Positions 26,888 through 34,803 of a DNA stretch of 64,000 nt are shown piece by piece; the first letter of the stretch is position 1; every line of letters starts with the position of its first letter. The notes under the pieces are model-generated. The model made no database searches, was not told the origin of the DNA, and worked only from the letters and a program-made list of their open reading frames with translations. The stretch is from assembly GCF_900176285.1 (NCBI RefSeq), contig NZ_FWXF01000014.1, forward strand, positions 28,849 through 92,848, in the 5' to 3' direction. A program made the position numbers and the translations under genes. Source of the stretch: Desulfacinum hydrothermale DSM 13146. Lineage in GTDB: Bacteria; Desulfobacterota; Syntrophobacteria; Syntrophobacterales; DSM-9756.

Positions 26888-27746
26888 GGCGTTCCTCCCT
26901 GTGCGACCCCTCGGCCTGATCCTCAAAAAGCGCAGCGGCCATGTAGCCCACCACGCCACGCGTATCGCCGGTCACATCTCCCGAGTTGGCATAGTGCAGG
27001 ACCCGGGCCGCAGTGGCCCCCAGGGCCCGGGCCGCATAGAGGACCGATACCATGGGGCCGGCGCCGCACGCCTCGCATTCCCGCCGCTGAAGGGCCGCAT
27101 GGAGCGCATCGGGTTGGAAGCGCTCCACCAGTTCCAACACTCGGCCGTCCAGGCGTTTTGCCTCGTCGTAGCTGTAGTAGTGGGAAAGATCGGTACTGGC
27201 CACCAGCAGCACCTCCCGATCGCCGATGACTTGGGCCAAGGCCTCTGCCATGGCCCGGCAGTCCGAAGAACTCACATCGCCCAACAGGATGGGCGTGAGG
27301 CGAAAATCTTTCAGGACCACCTGCAGGAAGGGCAGCTGGATCTCCAGGGAGTGTTCCTGGGCGTGCGCCTGGGGCACATAACTGAAAAGATCCTTCCTTT
27401 CCAAAAGCCCGTCCACCACGTCCCGGTCCAGCGGCACCACTCCCAGCGGGGTCCGGTACCCCCCCAGATGGTAGATGCTGGCTCCGTGAAAATAGGCCCG
27501 GTGACTGGGCGCCACAACCACCACCCTGGAAAAGGGCCTGTCTTCCAAAAGCTTATAGGCATGGGCCGCCACGGGCCCCGAATACATGTATCCCGCGTGC
27601 GGAGCGATGAGTCCCACCAAACGTCCCTTGAGGTTCGGCACCCGAGCCCGGCTCAGATAGCCGCGTATCTCCCGGGTCAACCGTTCCGGATTGCCCGGAT
27701 ACCATGTCCCTGCGATCACCGATTCTCGGATCTTTTCGGCTGCCAT
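26880..27746 (-). CDS. amrB: MEMO-family protein (AmmeMemoRadiSam protein B)
   Basis: 288 residues forming a single MEMO domain of the LigB-like dioxygenase fold. Conserved blocks are AGTWYPG, LIAPHAGYMYSGPVAAHAY, VVVAPSHRAYFHG, STDLSHYYSYDEAKRLD and RRECEACGAGPM, which include the His and Cys positions used for metal binding in human MEMO1. There is no signal peptide, so this copy is cytoplasmic. GAGGGGGTGGCC precedes the ATG at 27746. It heads the transcript MEMO-AMMECR1-hypothetical. Confidence 0.88.
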   Translation of the reverse strand: MAAEKIRESVIAGTWYPGNPERLTREIRGYLSRARVPNLKGRLVGLIAPHAGYMYSGPVAAHAYKLLEDRPFSRVVVVAPSHRAYFHGASIYHLGGYRTPLGVVPLDRDVVDGLLERKDLFSYVPQAHAQEHSLEIQLPFLQVVLKDFRLTPILLGDVSSSDCRAMAEALAQVIGDREVLLVASTDLSHYYSYDEAKRLDGRVLELVERFQPDALHAALQRRECEACGAGPMVSVLYAARALGATAARVLHYANSGDVTGDTRGVVGYMAAALFEDQAEGSHREERHG

Positions 27747-27778
27747 GGCCACCCCCTCGAACCTGGATCCTCTCTTTC

Positions 27779-27806
27779 TTGCATCCTTCCCGCGCGGCTT
27801 TATAAT
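27779..27806 (+). promoter_or_regulatory. Sigma-70 promoter upstream of trmJ leader
   Basis: TTGCAT (27779-27784) and a perfect TATAAT (27801-27806) are separated by 16 bases on the plus strand. Transcription would begin near 27813, giving an untranslated region of about 225 bases before the trmJ start at 28040. Confidence 0.6.
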
Positions 27807-27853
27807 GGCCCCCCGGACGCAAGAAGGAAAGTTTGACGACCGAAAACACTACC

Positions 27854-28021
27854 CGGGCGCTTGTGGGCCAACATGCAGACGGCCTCGGCCATCCCTGCCG
27901 TCCGTCTCAACAGTTTGGGATCTCTCGCATCCCCTCCCACTCTTCCGAGCAGGTGGTGCTTGGCGGCTCCCCGGCAGGAACTGGCTGAGCCATCCTTCCA
28001 CCCGTTCCCGGAGGGTGCCCG
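27854..28021 (+). ncRNA. Candidate structured leader or small RNA upstream of trmJ
   Basis: Several self-complementary segments nest in this 168-base stretch between a good promoter and trmJ. A closing helix CGGGCGC (27854-27860) can pair with GTGCCCG (28015-28021). Inner hairpins include GACGGC with GCCGTC (near 27878-27903) and GGGAT with ATCCC (27918-27934). GGTGG (about 27953) could pair with CCACC (about 27999). No known riboswitch, SRP or RNase P signature was recognised. The size and closed architecture would also fit a 6S-like RNA. A weak open frame from a TTG near 27832 overlaps it. Confidence 0.3.
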
Positions 28022-28039
28022 CGAAGGAGCAATTCTGTT

Positions 28040-28813
28040 GTGGAAAATCGCGCTCAACTGGAGAACATCGCCGTTGTTTTGCATCGACCCCATTTTCCGG
28101 AAAATATCGGAGCAGCCGCTCGTGCCGCCAAGAACATGGGCATCCACCGTCTGGTGGTGGTGGATCCCCTGGACTGCGATCTGACCCGGATCCTCAAGAT
28201 GGCCACGCACGCCGCTGAAGACGTGGTCGCCCAGATGGAAGTCCATGACGATCTTCGCGACGCGCTAGCACCCTTCCAGTATATCATCGGCACCACGGCC
28301 CGAACAGGATCCCATCGCCGCACGGTGATGGATCCGCGGCAGGTAGCCGAACAAGTGGTGGATCTCAGCCACAACAACCAGGTAGCCCTTCTTTTCGGCC
28401 CCGAAAACCGAGGTCTTGCCAATCGCGAGCTGAAATACTGCCACTGCCTGGTTTCCATTCCCACCTGCGATGCCTTCAGCTCCCTCAATCTGGCACAAGC
28501 CGTCATGGTGATGGTCTACGAAATCTTTCGGGCCGGGGCCACCATGCCAGAAAGATTCACGCCCAAGTTGGCCTCCAGCTACGAACTGGAGGCCATGTAC
28601 GATCACCTGAAGGAAACCCTCACCAAGATCCACTTTGTGAACCCGGAAAACCCGGACTACTGGATGCAAAGTCTCCGGCGCTTTTTCAGCAGGATCGGGC
28701 TCCAAGCCCGGGAAGTCAAGATCATTCGGGGTATCTGCCGCCAAATCGACTGGTATTGCGGCCGCCACGACGCCCATGCCCAATCCCGGGGCTCCGGGTC
28801 AAAGAGCCCTTAG
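28040..28813 (+). CDS. trmJ: tRNA (cytidine/uridine-2'-O-)-methyltransferase TrmJ-like
   Basis: A 257-residue SpoU/TrmH-class SPOUT methyltransferase. The knot motifs are NIAVVLHRPHFPENIGAAAR (motif 1), VALLFGPENRGLANRE (motif 2) and VSIPTCDAFSSLNLAQAVMV (motif 3); the overall size and C-terminal helical extension match TrmJ. It 2'-O-methylates position 32 of tRNAs using SAM. The start is a GTG with AAGGAGC upstream. Its TAG stop abuts dispersed element copy E. Confidence 0.85.
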   Translation: MENRAQLENIAVVLHRPHFPENIGAAARAAKNMGIHRLVVVDPLDCDLTRILKMATHAAEDVVAQMEVHDDLRDALAPFQYIIGTTARTGSHRRTVMDPRQVAEQVVDLSHNNQVALLFGPENRGLANRELKYCHCLVSIPTCDAFSSLNLAQAVMVMVYEIFRAGATMPERFTPKLASSYELEAMYDHLKETLTKIHFVNPENPDYWMQSLRRFFSRIGLQAREVKIIRGICRQIDWYCGRHDAHAQSRGSGSKSP

Positions 28814-29005
28814 GAGGCTGTCCCACCATGGCCGTTTAGCCTTTGGGTGGATTTCCAACCGGTTGCAATTCCACCGTCCCCTGTGCCTCTTTTAAGCCTT
28901 GTAGGGGCGGGTTCGGACCCCGCCCCTACTGCCGAAAGGCCAGGCCGGCACAACGGGCCCGGCTGCCGGCCCCGGCCTTCTGTCCGCACAAGCTCCTGAA
29001 CCCCC
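28811..29005 (-). mobile_element. Miniature dispersed element, copy E
   Basis: An inverted copy that begins at the trmJ stop codon: TAG is followed directly by GAGGCTGTCC. The palindrome at 28901-28929 has arms GTAGGGGCGGG and CCCGCCCCTAC. The distal part runs through AAAGGCCAGGCCGGCAC to CTGTCCGCACAAGCTCCTG. The right boundary is uncertain. It is non-coding. Confidence 0.7.
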
Positions 29006-29114
29006 ACAAACGGGCACCGCGCGGGGGGCATCGACCTCACGGCAGGCGGAACCATCTTCGGCACAGCCCGCCCAATCTTGGAAGCAGGCAAGGGCTGCCG
29101 TTCCGCAAATCTAT

Positions 29115-29143
29115 TTGACTTGCCTTCGCGGCTTGACTAGATT
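29115..29143 (+). promoter_or_regulatory. Sigma-70 promoter for the 161-residue membrane protein gene
   Basis: TTGACT (29115-29120) and TAGATT (29138-29143) are 17 bases apart on the plus strand, 55 bases before the start codon at 29199. Confidence 0.55.
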
Positions 29144-29198
29144 CTGAGTGTTTGTGAAACCTTTCTTTCCTTCTCCCCACGGCACACGGAGGTTCATC

Positions 29199-29684
29199 AT
29201 GCAAGGCGCAATGGGTGATCAGGTGGTCGTATCGGGTATCAACCGCGGACTTCTCAAGAAAGGCTCCATCGCTCTGCTCGTCCTTCTGGTTCTGGGAGCT
29301 CTAGTCCTTTTTTCCACACCCGCAAAGTACTATTTTCGCTCGGAACACGAGGGATTGAGCCTTTGCAAGGGACGACTCTGGGGGTTCATCGGTTCCTCCG
29401 TGGAAGGCTACGAGCTCATTCCCGTCTCCGCTCCGGCCGCCCAGGAGTTGGTGGGAAAGCCCTATGACAGTGTGGAGGCCGCCCTGGCCGAGCTGCGGCC
29501 CATTGTGGAAACCGCCGCCATGGAGGGACTGGCCGCCGTTGCCCCCCAGGAAAAGGCGTTGGCCGACGCCTATAAAACGGTGCTGCCCAATGTGGAAGGG
29601 GCCGTCTTACTGGGCGTTGGAGACTACCAGGTCCGTGCAAAAGCCATGGCTCGCTGGATGGAGGCCGTGGCGGGAGCCCACTGA
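29199..29684 (+). CDS. Hypothetical single-pass membrane protein
   Basis: 161 residues. After a short cytoplasmic segment, one transmembrane helix (about residues 25-45, IALLVLLVLGALVLFS) anchors an outward-facing domain. That domain contains YFRSEHEGLSLCKGRLWGF and two repeats of alanine-rich helical sequence ending VQAKAMARW-like. One cysteine is present. I recognise no family. ACGGAGGTTCATC precedes the ATG at 29199; a longer in-frame start upstream has no ribosome site. It has its own promoter and is bracketed by element copies E and F, so it is probably a single-gene transcript. Confidence 0.6.
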   Translation: MQGAMGDQVVVSGINRGLLKKGSIALLVLLVLGALVLFSTPAKYYFRSEHEGLSLCKGRLWGFIGSSVEGYELIPVSAPAAQELVGKPYDSVEAALAELRPIVETAAMEGLAAVAPQEKALADAYKTVLPNVEGAVLLGVGDYQVRAKAMARWMEAVAGAH

Positions 29685-29893
29685 GGAACCCGTCCGGCAA
29701 CGGCCTTTCAGCCTTTTGGTGGATTTCTAACTGGTTGAAATTCCACTGTTCTCTTTGGTTCTTTTTGAGTCGGGGCGGGTTCGGAACCCGCCCCGACGGC
29801 TTACAGGACAGGCCGGCAGCATGTGGCTGCCAGGCAGCCCCCACCGCCGGTCGGCACGCGAGGGAACCCACCTCTTCGTTCTGAGACAGCCTT
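29685..29893 (-). mobile_element. Miniature dispersed element, copy F
   Basis: An inverted copy adjoining the stop codon of the preceding gene (TGA, then GGAACCCGTCCGGCAACGGC, a degenerate end). The palindrome at 29769-29797 has arms GTCGGGGCGGG and CCCGCCCCGAC. Compared with copy E, an A-T pair has become C-G on both arms. The right end TTCGTTCTGAGACAGCCTT is the inverse of the standard left end. Confidence 0.7.
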
Positions 29894-30017
29894 CCAAGGC
29901 GTCGGTCACGGCCGATGTGCCGCTACTCCAAAATCCTTTCCAGCCATCGGCCCAGAGGGTGCTTTGGGCGCACGCACATGTTCGGGAACGAAAGCCACCT
30001 TGGCGAGGGTCCCTTCT

Positions 30018-30935
30018 TCAAGCAGCGAGTGTGGCTGCGCACACGCGGTTGCGACCGCTTCTTTTGGCTTCATAGAGCGCTTCATCGGCCGCCTGGATGA
30101 GTTGATCCACGCCCAAACCTTTCCGGCCCACCACGGTGCCGGCGCTCAAGGTCACGTGGATTTCGGCGCCTTCGGCGCGGATGGTCTCAGCGGCCACCGC
30201 CGCACGGATCCTTTCGGCAATTCGGGAAAGGATCTCTTCATCCACCTTTGGCAGAAGGACCAGGAACTCTTCGCCCCCGAACCGACCCACCACATCGTAG
30301 GATCGCACCACGGAGGTCATGATCTCCGCGGTTCTTCGTAGGACCACGTCACCGGCCAAGTGCCCATGGGTATCGTTGATCTTTTTGAAATGGTCGATAT
30401 CGATCATGATCAGGCCCATGGACTGGCCTTCCCGCGCACTGCGATCCAGTTCCTCGTGCAACCGCTCCATGGTGGCTCCCCGGTTGTAGACCCTCGTTAA
30501 GGGATCCCGTGTCGCCTGGAAATGGAGCGCCTCTTTGGCCTCCACCAGTTCTTGGTGCAACTGGATGATCCGTTTGCCGATGCCGACGCGCACCTGGAGT
30601 TCGCTGGGGTCAAACGGCTTGACCATGTAGTCGTCGGCACCGGCCTCCAACCCGGAAATGATCTCCTCCCTGGAGGTCTTGGCGGTGAGCAGGATGAGGT
30701 ACAGGTATCGGTCGCTGCTGGACAGCTCCGAGCGGACCCGGCGACAAATCTCCACCCCGTCCATACCCGGCATGACCCAGTCCAACACGGCCAGCCGCGG
30801 AGCGTTCTCCGAATTCAGGATCGCCCATGCCTCATCACCGGACGCTGCCGTCATGGTCGCATAGCCCCAACGGCTCAGCATGGCCCCCAACATCTTCCGT
30901 GTGGTGGCGTCATCGTCTGCCAGCAAAATTTTCAT
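30018..30935 (-). CDS. Response regulator with GGDEF diguanylate cyclase domain
   Basis: 305 residues: a receiver domain (residues about 1-120, with ADDDATTRKML, phospho-acceptor Asp in AVLDWVMPG and Lys in MVKPF), a short coiled linker, and a GGDEF domain (about 135-300) with DIDHFKKINDTHGHLAGD and an intact active site GGEEF. It should make cyclic di-GMP when phosphorylated. The gene lies 22 bases downstream of a hybrid histidine kinase gene, its probable partner. Confidence 0.92.
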   Translation of the reverse strand: MKILLADDDATTRKMLGAMLSRWGYATMTAASGDEAWAILNSENAPRLAVLDWVMPGMDGVEICRRVRSELSSSDRYLYLILLTAKTSREEIISGLEAGADDYMVKPFDPSELQVRVGIGKRIIQLHQELVEAKEALHFQATRDPLTRVYNRGATMERLHEELDRSAREGQSMGLIMIDIDHFKKINDTHGHLAGDVVLRRTAEIMTSVVRSYDVVGRFGGEEFLVLLPKVDEEILSRIAERIRAAVAAETIRAEGAEIHVTLSAGTVVGRKGLGVDQLIQAADEALYEAKRSGRNRVCAATLAA

Positions 30936-30957
30936 GCCTTGCCTCTGTGTACGGTTC

Positions 30958-33900
30958 CTAGAAACTGGATGCCTCCGTTTCCGTCCCGGTGTCTGTCACA
31001 TACCGTTCCAAGCGTTCCGCTTCTCTTCGAACTTCTTCCAGTCCCGCCTCCACCCGTTCGGGGTCGCCCTCCGCGGCCGCATGTTCCACCTGCAGGGCGC
31101 AGTGACTGAGGCCCTTGGCGGAAACGTTGGCGGCGGACCCCTTCAAAGTGTGGGCGGATCGTTTGACGTTCTCCATGTCACCGGACTGAAGCCCTTCTCG
31201 CATTTCTTGCAGCCTTTGGGGGAGTTCTTCCACAAAGTCCTCTAGGATCTCCCAAGCCAATTCCATATCACCTGCCAGCCGATCCACCAATTCATCCCAA
31301 TCCAAGACATCCCGCTTTTCCCCGACGCTGCCGGGTGATTTGGGAACCGACGCCGGGCTCGGATCCTTCGCGCAGGTCTCGATCCGGGGCGCAGATCTGG
31401 CCTTTTCCGCCTGTCGCGCAATGGCCGCCTGCAGTTCTTCCAGGCGAATGGGTTTGGCAACATAGTCGTCCATACCCGCTTCCAGGCACCTCTCCCGGTC
31501 GCCCGCCTCGGCATGGGCCGTCATGGCGATGATGGGTATCCGGTGATTCAACACCTTGGAGGACTCATCACGGATGATCCGGGTTGTCTCAAACCCGTCC
31601 ATCTCCGGCATTTGAACGTCCACAAGGAGCAGATCGAACTCTTCACGTTCCAGACGATCGATGGCTTCCCGGCCGTTGTTGACAACCTCCGCTTCATAGC
31701 CCAGTTTCCGCAAGGACCCCACAGCCACCTTCTGGTTGATCGGGTTGTCTTCGGCCAGAAGGATTCTGAACCTGCGTTTCCACTGCGCGCCTTGTTCCGA
31801 CTTGACAGAGACCCCTTCCCCGTGCGGTTGATCACTGCTTCCGGTCTCCGGCCCACCCCGCAAGGCGGCCTCCAATCTCACATAGCGAACGGGCTTTCGC
31901 AGGACCCCGTCAACCGTCCCTTCCTTTACCAGGCGATCCGCCTGGACCTGGGAAAGGGCGGGCACGAGCAACAAAACACGGGTGGAGGCGCACAGGGGTT
32001 CGGATCGGACGATCCGGGCAAGGGTTTCGCCATCCATATCCTGGAGATGCAGGTCGGCGAGAACCGCCTGGAACGCGCCCGGCCCGTGGCCCACGGACCG
32101 CAGTCTGTCCAGCGCGGCTTTGCCGCTTTCCACCTCATCGCAAACAAAGCCCAAGCGATGCAGCATTTCCACGAGGCTAAGACGCAGGCTGGCGTTGTTG
32201 GCGGCGATCAGGACCCTTTCTCTGGGGCCTCCGTCAACGGGAGCCTGGACCATCCGCTCTTCTTTTTCCGATGCGGCCTGTTTTTCAAAGACAGCGGTGA
32301 ACCAGAAGGTGGAGCCCTTGCCTTCCTCGCTATCGACTCCCATCTGTCCCTTCATTCGTTCCGCCAGTTTCTTGCTGATGGCCAGTCCCAGGCCCGTGCC
32401 GCCATATTTTCGGGTCACCGAGGCATCGGCTTGAGAAAAGGCCTGAAAGATAAGGCCCAGACGGTCTTTGGGGATGCCGATTCCGGTATCTTCCACCGCA
32501 AAGTGGACCTTCACCTCCTCGCGCGACTCTTCCACCTGGGTCACTCGCACAAACACTTCACCTGTTTCCGTGAATTTGATGGCGTTGCCAACGAGGTTCA
32601 TGATGATCTGCCGGAGCCTGGACGGATCCCCTTGAACCTCCAGGCAGACATGCCGGTCAATAACACAACCGATTTCCAGGCCCTTTTCGTGGGCGCGCAC
32701 GGCCACCGTTTCGATCACATCCTCCACCAGGTCGCGCAGGTCAAAGGGAACCGATTCCAGCTCGATGTGGTCGGCCTCAATCTTGGAAAAGTCCAGGATG
32801 TCGTTGATGATGTCCAGCAAGGCCTCGCTGCTCTTCTGGATGATTTCCACATACTCCCGCTGCACCGACGACAGGTTCGTGTCCATGAGCAGGCGGGCCA
32901 TGCCCATGATACCGTTCATGGGCGTGCGTATTTCGTGGCTCATGTTCGCCAGGAATTGGCTTTTGGCCTGGTTGGCCACTTCGGCCTCCACGGCCAGTCG
33001 GTTGGCGTGGGCGATGGCCGCTTCCAGCTGCTCATTGGTATCCTCCACCGTGGCCAGGGCCTTTCGCAGATCGCTTTCCACCCTTTTGCTGTCGGTCACG
33101 TCCACCGCCGTGCAGATGATCCACTCCACCTGACCGTCGTCGCCCAACTTGGGGGTCCGTGTGACCGCCAGGAGTCGGTCCTCTCCCTCCGCGTTCTGAT
33201 GCCACTCCTCCGTTCGGATTGTTCGTGCTTCAGAAAAGACCAGCTCGTTGACGGCGATGGCTTCCTGGGCCCCGTCCCAGCTCATCCATCGATCCAGGGT
33301 GGTTCCCGCGATATGGTCCACCTCCGCGCCCACAAACCGGGCAAAGGCTCGGTTGACCGTTCCCAGGGTGCGTGGATCGGTAAGATACCAGACCTGGGCG
33401 TCCACGTTGTCCAGAAGCAGCTCCAGCTCATCCGTTTTGGCCTGGAGCTGGGTCCTGCGCTTTCCGATGACACGGCTCATGCGCCCGATGGCTTCCGCCA
33501 CGGCATCCAGTTCCTCGATGCCCGTCTGGCCATGCTCGGGGATTTCTTCAAAGCGGCCCACGGTCACGTAGCCCAAGGTATCCGCAATCCCCCCCAGAGG
33601 CTGGATCACCGCCCGCTGCAGCCGCCTATTGGAGTCAAAAACGGCCAAAGCCACAAAGAACCCGAAGCATCCGATGGAGACGACGGCGATGAGCGCCAGA
33701 TAATACGCCAGTTCTTTCACGGGCGTGGCCGTGACCACCACCCACCCCGCTCGGGGCACGGGATTGGCCGCCGCCACATACAAGGTGCCGTCTATCCAGT
33801 GGAATCCGGACACCGATCCTCCGGCCTTCTGCACCCGCCGGAGAATCTCCATATTCCCCACCGCCTTTTGCATCCTGGTGGAGTCTCCAGCGGGATACGC

Positions 33901-34497
33901 CAGCAGTGTACCGAATTGATCCGCAACAAACACAAGCGCACCGGGACTTTGGGCGGCCTTCACCGTTTCCGCCCGATCCCGGACGACGGAAAGGTTCAGT
34001 TCCGCGGCCAGCAAGCCCCCCGACAAAAGAGCTCGGGCCACGTTGACCGTCAGTTTTCCTGTTTGCCAGGAAATATACGGCCTGGAGACTTGATCCAACA
34101 TAACAGGATTATTGAGCATTTCCTGTGCCCGAGCGACGAACGTTTCCTGGGAGTCCGAGTCGGGAACGGCCGAAACCAGCTTGCCGTAGGTATCGAACCA
34201 GACGATGCGCTCGAAGTAGGGCATGGAAAAATAGAGTTTTTCCATGTAGGGGATGATTTTGTCGGGATCCGGTTCCACAAAAAGGGTCAGCGGCTTCAAA
34301 GTGTCCAGGGCCTGCTGTACGTAGTTTTCAAGGGCAAGGGCCGTGGTCCTGGAGGCCAATATCTGGGAGCGGAGGGCCGTTCGGTATTGGAAGTATCCCG
34401 CTGCCGACAATCCCAGCACCAATAGAATGGCCACCGCCCCGAAGACTCTCGGCACCACGTATTTCCACAGAACCTGTTCCAGCCGCCGGCTCTTCAT
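30958..34497 (-). CDS. Hybrid sensor histidine kinase (Cache-PAS-HisKA-HATPase-REC-REC-Hpt)
   Basis: 1179 residues. Two transmembrane helices (about 18-36 and 272-295) flank a periplasmic Cache-type sensor domain. A PAS domain (about 350-475) and a coiled coil follow, then HisKA with the phospho-histidine in [14 protein letters not shown]. The HATPase domain has [20 protein letters not shown] and [10 protein letters not shown]. The first receiver (about 765-880) lacks the usual acidic pair (IAANNAS), so it may be non-phosphorylatable. The second (about 915-1035) is intact ([23 protein letters not shown]). A C-terminal Hpt domain has [13 protein letters not shown]. The output is probably the GGDEF regulator encoded 22 bases downstream. 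GGGGAGATGGG precedes the ATG. Confidence 0.92.
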   Translation of the reverse strand: MKSRRLEQVLWKYVVPRVFGAVAILLVLGLSAAGYFQYRTALRSQILASRTTALALENYVQQALDTLKPLTLFVEPDPDKIIPYMEKLYFSMPYFERIVWFDTYGKLVSAVPDSDSQETFVARAQEMLNNPVMLDQVSRPYISWQTGKLTVNVARALLSGGLLAAELNLSVVRDRAETVKAAQSPGALVFVADQFGTLLAYPAGDSTRMQKAVGNMEILRRVQKAGGSVSGFHWIDGTLYVAAANPVPRAGWVVVTATPVKELAYYLALIAVVSIGCFGFFVALAVFDSNRRLQRAVIQPLGGIADTLGYVTVGRFEEIPEHGQTGIEELDAVAEAIGRMSRVIGKRRTQLQAKTDELELLLDNVDAQVWYLTDPRTLGTVNRAFARFVGAEVDHIAGTTLDRWMSWDGAQEAIAVNELVFSEARTIRTEEWHQNAEGEDRLLAVTRTPKLGDDGQVEWIICTAVDVTDSKRVESDLRKALATVEDTNEQLEAAIAHANRLAVEAEVANQAKSQFLANMSHEIRTPMNGIMGMARLLMDTNLSSVQREYVEIIQKSSEALLDIINDILDFSKIEADHIELESVPFDLRDLVEDVIETVAVRAHEKGLEIGCVIDRHVCLEVQGDPSRLRQIIMNLVGNAIKFTETGEVFVRVTQVEESREEVKVHFAVEDTGIGIPKDRLGLIFQAFSQADASVTRKYGGTGLGLAISKKLAERMKGQMGVDSEEGKGSTFWFTAVFEKQAASEKEERMVQAPVDGGPRERVLIAANNASLRLSLVEMLHRLGFVCDEVESGKAALDRLRSVGHGPGAFQAVLADLHLQDMDGETLARIVRSEPLCASTRVLLLVPALSQVQADRLVKEGTVDGVLRKPVRYVRLEAALRGGPETGSSDQPHGEGVSVKSEQGAQWKRRFRILLAEDNPINQKVAVGSLRKLGYEAEVVNNGREAIDRLEREEFDLLLVDVQMPEMDGFETTRIIRDESSKVLNHRIPIIAMTAHAEAGDRERCLEAGMDDYVAKPIRLEELQAAIARQAEKARSAPRIETCAKDPSPASVPKSPGSVGEKRDVLDWDELVDRLAGDMELAWEILEDFVEELPQRLQEMREGLQSGDMENVKRSAHTLKGSAANVSAKGLSHCALQVEHAAAEGDPERVEAGLEEVRREAERLERYVTDTGTETEASSF

Positions 34498-34803
34498 CCC
34501 ATCTCCCCAAAACGTTCATGTGCGTCGTCTGAAGACTCACCCGACTCAGAAGGAGTCGGCAGATCGTCCATCTCTTTCCATCTTATCGGCCGCAGAATCG
34601 GAATCCTTAAGGCCTTCTTTGTTTTGAAATCCCTTTCGAGCAGGGCTGTGTTTTTTTAGGGGTGTATCACAACGAGAAGCAGGGGATATTTATTGGGGAT
34701 CCGTGTAAACCTTCCCGCCGGTCTCAAAATCCAAGAGACGCCGAACGGGGTGAGCACCATGTCATCCGAGAAGGCCTATCCTTGCTCACGCATACCCCAT
34801 GGT
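34498..34803. other. Intergenic region between GH57 gene end and sensor-kinase start
   Basis: About 306 bases that contain the sensor-kinase gene's upstream region and the GH57 gene's downstream region, both on the minus strand. A GTGAGCA/TGCTCAC inverted repeat with a long loop lies near 34750-34790, and a T-rich run near 34649. I did not find a convincing promoter or gene. Confidence 0.35.

Noticed and set aside
27825..27840. GAAGGAAAGT resembling the RNase P RNA GAGGAAAGTC motif
   Set aside because: No other conserved RNase P RNA segment is present in the following 300 bases.
31513..34425. 970-codon open frame antisense to the hybrid kinase
   Set aside because: It is an artefact of GC-rich codon usage; the opposite strand encodes an intact, fully recognisable kinase.
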